A stretch of DNA of 6,866 bases from Candidatus Methanophagales archaeon (GTDB lineage Archaea > Halobacteriota > Syntropharchaeia > Alkanophagales > Methanospirareceae). The stretch's first letter is position 1. Every line of letters starts with the position of its first letter. Both the position numbers and the translations under genes were made by a program. The stretch is from NCBI GenBank assembly GCA_030617585.1, contig JAUWVD010000061.1, forward strand, positions 1 to 6,866, in the 5' to 3' direction. Of this stretch, positions 1-5,665 are shown in pieces. The notes under the pieces are model-generated. The model was not told where the DNA came from, made no database searches, and saw only the letters and a program-made list of their open reading frames with translations.

Positions 1-773
1 CCTTTTACATCCACGGTGATTTTTTGCGTGAGGTCGCCATCGGCTATTGCGGTGGATACCTTAGCAATATCTCTCATCTGATCTGTCACGTTTGCCGCCA
101 GCGTGTTCACATTATCAGTCAGCTCCTTCCAGGCACCGGCAACACCCGGCACTTCTCCCTGCGCACCAAGTTTCCCTTCTACTCCTACTTCCCTTGCTAC
201 CCTTGATACTTCACCGCCAATTAGATTGAAGCGGTCAACGGTTTTATTGACTGTGTCAGACATTACTTTGAAGTCGCCTGCCACAGGTATTGCAAACTTC
301 TCTGTCAAATTGCCCCAGGATATGTTGTCAAGTATTCTCCTCATTTCAAGCGTGAATTTGGAGACCGCATCAATTAAACCATTTAAGGTGTCAACAACAT
401 CTTTCCAACTACCTGCAACACCAGGTACTGACGCATGCTCTGTTAGTTTGCCTTCTGTGCCTGCAACCTTGGCCACTCGGCTCATCTCTGCTGTAACTCC
501 CCCTACCATCTCAGCCATTTTGTTGTATGAGTCTGCCAGTTCGCCGTATATATCATATCTCTCTTTCGGCAGCCTTATTGTAAAGTCACCGTTCTTAAAA
601 GCGTCCATTGTCTCTAACAGACGTCTCAACTGCCTTTCTCTATACTCCTCTTCCGTTTCTCCTTTGCTAACTTTTTTCCCCTCTACTCTTCCACCCACCT
701 CCTTTTCCGTATTCTCTTCTACATCCTCAAACAAAGCCTTCCTACCCGGTTTCCTTATCTTATCCTTTACCAT
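1..773 (-). CDS. Cytosolic poly-HAMP signalling protein (Nik1-like HAMP repeats), C-terminus outside window
   Basis: The frame is open from the start codon to the window edge: 257 residues plus part of a glycine codon. Residues 1-50 are highly charged and no membrane segment follows, so the visible part looks cytosolic. HAMP-type units lie at about 50-102, 138-190 and from 229 on, the last with the typical IADGDLTQKI pattern. Linkers carry a strong repeat: RVAKVAGTEGKL at 99 and RVAREVGVEGKL at 191, each followed by VPGVAG and WK, a period of 92 residues. That matches the HAMP repeat of group III hybrid histidine kinases (fungal Nik1/OS-1) and bacterial relatives. The missing C-terminus could be a histidine kinase/receiver, a chemoreceptor signalling domain or simply more HAMPs. 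ATG 773 is chosen; an in-frame GTG at 779 is a real alternative, with a TGA just upstream of it. It lies 79-85 bp downstream of the ParA gene on the same strand. Confidence 0.85.
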   Translation of the reverse strand, partial: MVKDKIRKPGRKALFEDVEENTEKEVGGRVEGKKVSKGETEEEYRERQLRRLLETMDAFKNGDFTIRLPKERYDIYGELADSYNKMAEMVGGVTAEMSRVAKVAGTEGKLTEHASVPGVAGSWKDVVDTLNGLIDAVSKFTLEMRRILDNISWGNLTEKFAIPVAGDFKVMSDTVNKTVDRFNLIGGEVSRVAREVGVEGKLGAQGEVPGVAGAWKELTDNVNTLAANVTDQMRDIAKVSTAIADGDLTQKITVDVK

Positions 774-783
774 ATTCACGTTT

Positions 784-801
784 CCCCCTCATATTTTATA
801 A
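784..801 (-). promoter_or_regulatory. TATA box and ribosome binding site of the poly-HAMP gene
   Basis: Read on the minus strand, TTATAAAATAT (801-791) is a good archaeal TATA box, followed at 790-784 by GAGGGGG, a Shine-Dalgarno-like run. The run is 4 nt from GTG 779 and 10 nt from ATG 773, so spacing does not settle the start. The gene may thus be transcribed separately from parA, although read-through from parA is equally possible because no terminator is visible between them. Confidence 0.45.
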
Positions 802-833
802 CCACTAGATTACACCGATTTTCACAAGATTTT
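801..833 (-). repeat. Short iteron-like repeat, copy A (downstream of parA)
   Basis: On the plus strand GATT occurs at 808, 817 and 828, in the context GATTACACCGATTTTCACAA followed by GATTTT. The spacings of 9 and 11 bp are close to one helical turn. The central part, GATTACACCGATTT, resembles GATTTACACGGATTT at 1704-1718 on the other side of parA. This looks like a degenerate member of a short dispersed intergenic repeat family; its function is unknown. It overlaps the upstream edge of the poly-HAMP promoter by one base. Confidence 0.4.
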
Positions 834-858
834 TACATTGCATCATGTATCCTGCATC

Positions 859-1635
859 TTATCTCATCACCACCTCGGCGATTTTTTTATACGCAACGCC
901 AGCCTTACATTTCGGGTTATAATGCGAAATTGGCACGCCTTTCAATTGCGCCTCATAAACTTCAACCCCGTAAGGCACGGTATAGACAGAATCAAAGAAC
1001 CCTTTCATGCCCTTCTTAATTTCCTTTACAGGGTCTCTTTTTCCTGTAATCATAGAAAATAACGATGCCTTGTTGCATCTTGTGAGAATAGCCATCCGCG
1101 GATTTATCTTGACACCGCTGCTTTCGTTAATATCATCAAAAATCAAGTTCAATGTCTCAACCCCTTCTAATGCAAAAACGCCTGGATCAAGCGTGACAAT
1201 TGTGTAATCTGATGCTACAACACCGTTAATAATAAAAAGACCAGGACCTGGCGGCGTGTCTATCATTATGTAGTCATAATATTTCCTTATACCCTCTATA
1301 CTGCGTTTAAGGATAGATATTCTGTTGTTCATTCTGTATAAGTGTGATTCCGCGCCAACAAGGTCAAGAGTGGCAGGAGCAAGATGGATATTTTCTATCT
1401 CTGTCTCTAAAACAGCATCTGCAATCTCAGCATCTCCAACCATTACATCATACATTGATTCACCCAGATTATTCTTGTCAATGCCAAGTGCGGAAGTCGC
1501 ATTTGCCTGCGGGTCCAGGTCAATAACAAGCACCTTTTTAGCCGAAAGAGCAAGGAATCCGGAGATGTTTACGCAAGAGGTTGTCTTACCTGTTCCGCCT
1601 TTGTGATGTGCAAATGCTATATTTACGCTTACCAT
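859..1635 (-). CDS. ParA/Soj/MinD-family P-loop ATPase
   Basis: This is a 258-residue deviant-Walker ATPase. The N-terminus carries the P-loop KGGTGKTT at 12-19, with the signature lysine K12 and the P-loop lysine K17. The A' motif VLVIDLDPQAN follows at 35-45, and the Walker B motif YDYIMIDTPPG at 120-130. Length and motif spacing match stand-alone ParA/Soj proteins, without an N-terminal DNA-binding helix-turn-helix. These ATPases dimerise on ATP and bind DNA or membrane to position plasmids, chromosomes or protein complexes. No ParB-like gene is visible. The next gene downstream on the same strand is the poly-HAMP protein, so cargo positioning of a signalling complex is possible but unproven. 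ATG 1635 is chosen because it places the P-loop at the usual distance from the N-terminus; an in-frame ATG at 1662 would add MHIQNTKIK, encoded by AT-rich promoter-like DNA. No Shine-Dalgarno is seen before either. Confidence 0.9.
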   Translation of the reverse strand: MVSVNIAFAHHKGGTGKTTSCVNISGFLALSAKKVLVIDLDPQANATSALGIDKNNLGESMYDVMVGDAEIADAVLETEIENIHLAPATLDLVGAESHLYRMNNRISILKRSIEGIRKYYDYIMIDTPPGPGLFIINGVVASDYTIVTLDPGVFALEGVETLNLIFDDINESSGVKINPRMAILTRCNKASLFSMITGKRDPVKEIKKGMKGFFDSVYTVPYGVEVYEAQLKGVPISHYNPKCKAGVAYKKIAEVVMR

Positions 1636-1654
1636 TTTTATTTTTGTATTTTGT

Positions 1655-1690
1655 ATATGCATATAAAGTATAACTTCTAACTATAAATTT
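1655..1690 (-). promoter_or_regulatory. Candidate parA promoter (two TATA-like boxes)
   Basis: Two TATA-like sequences lie upstream of parA on the minus strand: AAATTTATAG (1690-1681) and ACTTTATATGCATA (about 1669-1656). The first is about 24 nt from ATG 1662, the second about 26 nt from ATG 1635. Either would therefore give a leaderless transcript from its own ATG, consistent with no ribosome binding site before either codon. The sequence alone does not show which is used. Confidence 0.4.
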
Positions 1691-1697
1691 AATTTAT

Positions 1698-1719
1698 GAC
1701 GCGGATTTACACGGATTTA
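1698..1719 (-). repeat. Short iteron-like repeat, copy B (upstream of parA)
   Basis: The plus strand reads GACGCGGATTTACACGGATT, then TA. It holds GGATTTA twice (1703-1709 and 1713-1719), separated by CAC, a 10-bp period. The other strand reads AATCCGTGTAAATCCGCGTC, a form I recall as a dispersed intergenic repeat in several archaeal and environmental genomes (memory, not checked). It sits between the end of the antiporter gene and the parA promoter, and it resembles copy A at 801-833. Confidence 0.45.
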
Positions 1720-1732
1720 ATGCTACTATGCC

Positions 1733-2929
1733 TTATTCATTCTCCACCTCTCCTGCTCTATTAACCGCGTATCTAACACCCATAGGGCCAATTATTTCAA
1801 AAACGACCGTTGTTGCTGCGATTATTGTAATTGTCATAGCGCCAAGGTCTGCACCAACTTTTCCATAAGCTGAAAGTTCTCCTGCAACAGTAACTGCTAA
1901 ACCAACTGCTACTCCCGCTTGAGATAATAAAGCAAGACCCAAATATTTCTGAATGTATGGTTCTGCCTTCACCAATTTACTACCAAAGAATGTACCGCCC
2001 ATTTTTCCGGTTATCCGGCATCCTGTATAAATTATTCCTATTATACCCATTTCAATCAATAAATCGGGTCTTAGTTTTAATCCCGCCACAATGAAGAATA
2101 TAATATAGATTGGAGGGAGGATACTTTCTATGATTTCAAAAAACGTTCTACCTATCCTCGGAACTAAATTAATGAAAGTCGCTCCCAAAAACATACATGC
2201 TAATATGGCAGATAAATGGAAGATTTCTGCCAATCCAACGCAGATTAAAATGCCAGCCAAAGACATTACGAGAATGCTTTCTCTTCCTTTCACCTTTTTT
2301 GCGGAATAGGCAAGTATTATTCCAATTGCAATTCCCAATGCAACGGCACCGAAAATTTCTATCAATGGCCTGATAATTATAGAAGGAACAAAAAGAGAAT
2401 CACCTAATATAACTTTTACCAGAGCAATAGCAATTACGAAGATGATTATTGTAACGCCATCATCCAGTCCGACTATCGCTGTGGTCATCTTACTCAAAGT
2501 ACCTCTTTTCGCTTTACAATCATGTAAAGCAGCTATCGTACCAGCAGGTGCAGTTGCCACACCGATAGAACCCAAAAGCAAACCTATACACCAATTATGG
2601 GTAAAAAGAAAAACTCCTAAGGTGATAATTAAAAAGGTTGCAAAAGACTGGATTATTGTAATTACAATGCTTGATTTTCCAAGCCTTTTTAAAAAATCAA
2701 TCGTAAAACTCCCTCCAATAATAAAAGCGATTAGACCGAGCGTGAAATTAACTATAATATTGACCTCATAATAGCTCAATTCTACAATATGAAATGTAGG
2801 TCCCAATAGTATACCAACGACAATATATCCTACTATTGCTGTGAGCCGAAAATGGTGAGTTATTTTCCCTACAACAAACCCTAAAGTGAGTGCAATTCCA
2901 ACCAATAGAATGACATTTTCTATTACCAT
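1733..2929 (-). CDS. CPA2-family Na+/H+ (or K+/H+) antiporter
   Basis: This is a 398-residue, almost wholly hydrophobic protein with about 12-13 membrane segments, the usual size for the membrane domain of KefB/NapA-type exchangers; no C-terminal RCK/TrkA domain follows. Near the N-terminus comes VGYIVVGILLGP (33-44), typical of the family. The putative ion site combines the unwound segment ATAPAGTIAAL (125-135) with GLDDG, whose aspartates are D156 and D157. A later helix has CRITGKMGG (304-312), and the C-terminal FEIIGPMGVRYA (377-388) is also characteristic. A paired DD in this position is usually linked to electrogenic Na+/H+ exchange. Substrate is not provable from sequence. ATG 2929 is preferred; an in-frame TTG at 2944 would add five residues. 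The gene starts 24 bp after the CBS gene stop, so the two are probably cotranscribed, and the CBS protein is a likely regulator. Confidence 0.9.
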   Translation of the reverse strand: MVIENVILLVGIALTLGFVVGKITHHFRLTAIVGYIVVGILLGPTFHIVELSYYEVNIIVNFTLGLIAFIIGGSFTIDFLKRLGKSSIVITIIQSFATFLIITLGVFLFTHNWCIGLLLGSIGVATAPAGTIAALHDCKAKRGTLSKMTTAIVGLDDGVTIIIFVIAIALVKVILGDSLFVPSIIIRPLIEIFGAVALGIAIGIILAYSAKKVKGRESILVMSLAGILICVGLAEIFHLSAILACMFLGATFINLVPRIGRTFFEIIESILPPIYIIFFIVAGLKLRPDLLIEMGIIGIIYTGCRITGKMGGTFFGSKLVKAEPYIQKYLGLALLSQAGVAVGLAVTVAGELSAYGKVGADLGAMTITIIAATTVVFEIIGPMGVRYAVNRAGEVENE

Positions 2930-2953
2930 AATAAGTAATCTCAATCGTATTTT

Positions 2954-3433
2954 TCAATTGGAATTTTTTATGAATGTGTAAAATTTTCTTATCAAATGAT
3001 GAAGTGTTATCTCACCAATTATTTCACCGTTTTCTACTACTGGAATTCTTCTCACCCGGTGATCTATCATTTTATTTAAAACATCTTCCACTTTTTCCTC
3101 GGGTCTGCATCTTATTGGATTCCGGGACATGAGGTGCCCGGCTTTTTCAAAAGTTTCATAATGTAAAGACTTTTTACTTGGGAATCCAAAGAATGGAACT
3201 TCTTTTCTCGGAGAAAAGATATCTAAAATATCGTGTTCTGTTATTATTCCTACCAACTTTTTGCTTCCTTTGCTCTCAACAACCCAGACATAATCGCTTC
3301 CTGTTAGGATAGATAAAACGCATTCCAAGCTTGCATCTTTTTCTATTAAGGGCATATCCCCTATCCTTTTATCCATGATATCCTTCGCAGGGATTTCATA
3401 AAATTCTGGTATCAACTTTTTCTCTTTTGCCAT
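2954..3433 (-). CDS. Two-CBS-domain protein, probable regulator of the adjacent antiporter
   Basis: This 159-residue soluble protein is one CBS pair (Bateman module) with little else. CBS1 spans about 14-75 and contains GIITEHD (62-68), the usual nucleotide/ribose-contact pattern ending in Asp. CBS2 spans about 98-153, starting LMSRNP and containing VRRIPVVENG. Its corresponding motif is GEITLHH, so the Asp is replaced by His and the second site may bind ligand differently or not at all. CBS pairs typically bind adenine nucleotides such as AMP, ATP or c-di-AMP, or sense ionic strength. As the first gene before the antiporter, with a 24-bp gap, a role in gating or sensing for that transporter is the natural inference. 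ATG 3433 has no Shine-Dalgarno but sits about 27 nt after a TATA box, so it is probably leaderless. Confidence 0.85.
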   Translation of the reverse strand: MAKEKKLIPEFYEIPAKDIMDKRIGDMPLIEKDASLECVLSILTGSDYVWVVESKGSKKLVGIITEHDILDIFSPRKEVPFFGFPSKKSLHYETFEKAGHLMSRNPIRCRPEEKVEDVLNKMIDHRVRRIPVVENGEIIGEITLHHLIRKFYTFIKNSN

Positions 3434-3456
3434 TATTTTGTAAACGATTTTGATAT

Positions 3457-3464
3457 TATTTATA
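3457..3464 (-). promoter_or_regulatory. TATA box of the CBS-antiporter operon
   Basis: The minus strand reads GATATAAATAATATC with TATAAATA at 3464-3457. Its centre is about 27 nt upstream of ATG 3433, which is the normal TATA-to-start-site distance in archaea. Transcription would therefore begin at or next to the ATG. It forms half of a divergent promoter pair with the mpgS promoter. Confidence 0.6.
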
Positions 3465-3470
3465 TCATCT

Positions 3471-3495
3471 TGTGATTTCTACTAGAAAATGTGAT
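3471..3495. promoter_or_regulatory. Candidate shared operator between divergent promoters
   Basis: Midway between the two opposed TATA boxes is TTTCTACTAGAAA (3476-3488), a perfect palindrome with 6-bp arms about one central base. It is bracketed by two direct TGTGAT hexamers at 3471-3476 and 3490-3495. The location, upstream of both promoters, suits a regulator controlling both operons together. No regulator gene is visible in the window, so this is a structural observation only. Confidence 0.35.
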
Positions 3496-3510
3496 AGCGC
3501 CAACAAAGGA

Positions 3511-3520
3511 ATATATAAAA
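3511..3520 (+). promoter_or_regulatory. TATA box of the mpgS operon
   Basis: ATATATAAAA, preceded by the purine-rich AAAGGA, is a good archaeal TATA element with a possible TFB recognition element. Initiation about 25 nt further on would fall near 3540, leaving a very short leader that just includes the ribosome binding site at 3541-3549. Confidence 0.55.
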
Positions 3521-3540
3521 TGAATGTAAATAATTAAAAC

Positions 3541-3549
3541 AGGAGTGAT
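3541..3549 (+). promoter_or_regulatory. Ribosome binding site of mpgS
   Basis: AGGAGTGAT closely matches the archaeal anti-Shine-Dalgarno complement GGAGGTGAT. It lies 4 nt before ATG 3554. The in-frame GTG at 3545 falls inside this motif, which argues that ATG 3554 is the real start. Confidence 0.7.
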
Positions 3550-3553
3550 AAAA

Positions 3554-4780
3554 ATGCTTATTGAGATGCCAAGGCATACGGAAATATTCGGCTCGCTGAA
3601 GATACACGAAATGCAGCGTGTTTTGAAAATTGATTCTGGCGGCTTTGAGAATCCACGTGCAAAAGACATCTCTTTTGACAAGATCAAAGATGTACTGAGG
3701 CGTCTCGCACTCGTCATACCCGTAAAGGATGAGAATATAAATTTGCTGGACGGTGTTTTAAGAGCTATTCCCTTTGACTGCTCTATAATTGTGGTATCAA
3801 ACAGCAAGAGGGAACCACAAGACATATACAAAATGGAAAAAGACTTGGTAGCTCGCATCCACGAGTTCTCACAGCAAGAAATTCTCTGCATACACCAGAA
3901 AGACCCCGAATTGGGCTTTGCCTTTTATGAGGCAGGATACGAGTATCTTCTTGATAATGATAAATTGGTGAGGGATGGTAAGTCGGAAGGCATGATTGCT
4001 GGTATGATACTTGCGAAATCGCTGGGGAAAGACTTTATCGGATTTACAGATGCCGACAACTACATCCCGAGTTCTGCGCGTGAATACGTAATAGATTATG
4101 CAGCGGGATTTTGCATGGCTGAGTCACCGTACAGCATGGTGCGGCTACACTGGCGATATAAGCCTAAGGTGGTAGACGATAAACTATATTTCAAGAAATG
4201 GGGCAGGGTTAGTGAGACCACAAACAGGTATCTCAATCTCTTGATCTCGACCCGCACGGGATTTGAAAGTGGCGTAGTGATAACAGGAAATGCGGGCGAG
4301 CATGCGCTGACGACAAAGCTCGCAGACATCATGAGCTATTCGACCGGTTATTCGGTCGAGCCATATCACTTCATTTATTTGTTTGAAAAATGTGGTCTGG
4401 AAATGGAAGAGCTGGCACATTCAGAAGCAGCAAGTGCGGGAATCGAGATTTTTCAAATCGAAACGTTAAACCCACACATACACGAAGAGAAAGGAGAAGA
4501 GCATGTTGATGACATGCTGCTTAGCTCGCTCAGCACGATCTACCACTGTAAGCTCTGCAATGATTATGTGAGGTCAAAAGTTCTTGAGGAGTTGGGCGAT
4601 ATCATGAAATTGGAAACACCGAAGAAGACAGTCATAATGCCTTCTATTAGAGAAATAGACCCGCATAGATTTGTGAGGATACTGGAAGGCACAGCAGAAT
4701 CGTTTGCGCGATTTGAGCAAGGGACTATCGAGAGTGAAGAAGAGAGAGAAGTAGAAGAGAAAGAAGTAGAAGAGACATAA
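3554..4780 (+). CDS. mpgS: Mannosyl-3-phosphoglycerate synthase
   Basis: This 408-residue cytosolic GT-A-fold transferase of family GT55 (EC 2.4.1.217) transfers mannose from GDP-mannose to D-3-phosphoglycerate with retention. It makes mannosyl-3-phosphoglycerate, the precursor of mannosylglycerate. The order of conserved segments fits the family: LALVIPVKDEN (51-61) at the nucleotide-sugar end of the fold, the metal-binding DXD-type motif in GFTDADNYIPSS (163-174, D166 and D168), SGVVITGNAGEHAL (239-252), and ETLNPHIHEEKG (303-314), where I expect the catalytic-metal histidine. Length is close to that of stand-alone archaeal synthases; no phosphatase domain is fused, and the phosphatase follows as a separate gene. 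Unusual is a very acidic C-terminal tail (393-408) built on EEREV/EEKEV repeats. The start is fixed by the AGGAGTGAT site. It is the first gene of the plus-strand operon. Confidence 0.93.
   Translation: MLIEMPRHTEIFGSLKIHEMQRVLKIDSGGFENPRAKDISFDKIKDVLRRLALVIPVKDENINLLDGVLRAIPFDCSIIVVSNSKREPQDIYKMEKDLVARIHEFSQQEILCIHQKDPELGFAFYEAGYEYLLDNDKLVRDGKSEGMIAGMILAKSLGKDFIGFTDADNYIPSSAREYVIDYAAGFCMAESPYSMVRLHWRYKPKVVDDKLYFKKWGRVSETTNRYLNLLISTRTGFESGVVITGNAGEHALTTKLADIMSYSTGYSVEPYHFIYLFEKCGLEMEELAHSEAASAGIEIFQIETLNPHIHEEKGEEHVDDMLLSSLSTIYHCKLCNDYVRSKVLEELGDIMKLETPKKTVIMPSIREIDPHRFVRILEGTAESFARFEQGTIESEEEREVEEKEVEET
4762..4775 (+). repeat. Purine-rich direct repeat in the 3' end of mpgS
   Basis: AGAAGTAGAAGAGA occurs at 4747-4760 and again at 4762-4775, a 15-bp period in frame with the gene. 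It encodes the EE(R/K)EV repeats of the acidic tail. Slippage or duplication in a GA-rich tract could have produced it. Confidence 0.6.
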
Positions 4781-4804
4781 TAAGTGGAAAAATCACAAAG
4801 TAAT

Positions 4805-4814
4805 GTATAAAAAG
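4805..4814 (+). promoter_or_regulatory. Possible internal TATA box before mpgP
   Basis: TGTATAAAAA occurs in the 59-bp gap between mpgS and mpgP. Its centre lies about 30 nt before ATG 4840, a little long but compatible with a near-leaderless transcript. With only a weak GGTA near the start codon, an internal promoter would help explain translation of mpgP. Cotranscription with mpgS remains possible. Confidence 0.35.
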
Positions 4815-4839
4815 AGTGATTAAGTGTGTGGTAAAAATC

Positions 4840-5649
4840 ATGAAAAAAGTGCTTTTTACAGATCTTGACGGAACCCTGCTTGACTTCTTCGACTATTCCT
4901 ACGATGCGGCTATTCCCGCGCTGGAAGCTCTGGAGAAGAGAAATATTCCTATCGTATTTTGCACAGCGAAAACATTGGCCGAGAACGAATATTACCGAAA
5001 AGAGATGGGAATAGAAGACCCGTTTATTGTGGATAATGGTGGTGCGATTTTCATCCCCAGGAATTACTTCGCGTTTAGTTTTGATTCTAAAATTAAGGGC
5101 GATTACTGTGTCGTTGAATTGGGTGCTTCTTATAAGGTGTTAAGGGCAGCATTAACAGAAATCCGAGAGGAGACAGGATTCAAGATAACCGGTTTTGGTG
5201 ATATGACGGCAGAGGAAGTAGCAAAAGATGCTAATTTTAGTGTTGAGAAGGCGGAACTTGCAAAGGCGAAGGAATATAATGAGAGTTTCATCTTTGATGA
5301 ACCAAAAGCGAAGGAGGCTATTTTGTTTGATAAGATTAGAGAAAAGGGATTTAGTTTCACTCACGGTGGAAGATACTACAACATACACGGGAAGAATGCG
5401 AACAAGGGGAATGCTGTGAAGATACTCACGCAGCTCTTCAAGAAGGAATATGGTGCGGTAAAGACCATAGGTGTTGGAGATAGTATGAATGACATTCCGA
5501 TGTTGAAAGCGGTGGATCAGCCAGCAATAGTGAAGAACAAAAAAGGGACATGGCTTGATATCTCTCTACCAGATCTTTATAAAGCGGATGGCGAGGGACC
5601 GGAAGGCTGGGTCGAAGTCGTGGAAAAGTTTATAATATTGAGTGTGTGA
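4840..5649 (+). CDS. mpgP: Mannosyl-3-phosphoglycerate phosphatase (HAD superfamily)
   Basis: This 269-residue HAD-superfamily hydrolase (EC 3.1.3.70) removes phosphate from mannosyl-3-phosphoglycerate to release mannosylglycerate. Motif I is VLFTDLDGTLLD (4-15), with nucleophile D8 and acid/base D10. Motif II is in FCTAKTLAE (T42). The motif III lysine is in NANKGNAVK (K189 or K194), and motif IV is GVGDSMNDIPML (211-222, D214 and D218). A cap region of the Cof/MPGP type (about 80-185) lies between motifs II and III. PFIVDNGGAIFIP (61-73) is typical of MPGP and related sugar-phosphate phosphatases. Length fits the family. Position directly after mpgS supports the specific name over a generic HAD phosphatase. 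ATG 4840 is preferred over an in-frame GTG at 4816, since it puts motif I at the N-terminus. Confidence 0.92.
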   Translation: MKKVLFTDLDGTLLDFFDYSYDAAIPALEALEKRNIPIVFCTAKTLAENEYYRKEMGIEDPFIVDNGGAIFIPRNYFAFSFDSKIKGDYCVVELGASYKVLRAALTEIREETGFKITGFGDMTAEEVAKDANFSVEKAELAKAKEYNESFIFDEPKAKEAILFDKIREKGFSFTHGGRYYNIHGKNANKGNAVKILTQLFKKEYGAVKTIGVGDSMNDIPMLKAVDQPAIVKNKKGTWLDISLPDLYKADGEGPEGWVEVVEKFIILSV

Positions 5650-5653
5650 TATT

Positions 5654-5660
5654 GAGGTGA
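5654..5660 (+). promoter_or_regulatory. Ribosome binding site of the GH38 gene
   Basis: GAGGTGA ends 5 nt before ATG 5666 and is a near-perfect match to the archaeal Shine-Dalgarno consensus. It lies in the 16-bp gap after the mpgP stop. No TATA box is visible there, so this gene is expected to be read from the upstream promoter(s). Confidence 0.7.
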
Positions 5661-5665
5661 GGGTT

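Noticed and set aside
103..801. Long open frame of 232 codons on the plus strand
   Set aside because: It is antisense to the poly-HAMP gene, whose repeats are clear; its product is Ser/Pro/Thr-rich low-quality sequence typical of a shadow frame.
801..833. CRISPR-like array
   Set aside because: Units are too short and degenerate, with 5-7 bp between them; there are no spacers of CRISPR size and no cas gene.
780..858. Transcription terminator between parA and the poly-HAMP gene
   Set aside because: No oligo-T run on the minus strand and no stable GC-rich hairpin is visible, so termination here is not supported.
1325..1606. Plus-strand open frames opposite parA
   Set aside because: They lie opposite well-conserved Walker motifs on the minus strand, so they are shadows.
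2442..2771. Plus-strand open frame of 109 codons opposite the antiporter
   Set aside because: Reverse complement of transmembrane codons gives apparent hydrophobic peptides; no ribosome binding site or family match.
2930..2944. TTG 2944 as the antiporter start
   Set aside because: No ribosome binding site precedes it, and ATG 2929 places the first membrane helix directly at the N-terminus; it cannot be fully excluded.
3460..3891. Open frame of 143 codons on the minus strand
   Set aside because: It is antisense to the start of mpgS and spans the divergent promoter; it has no family features or credible start.
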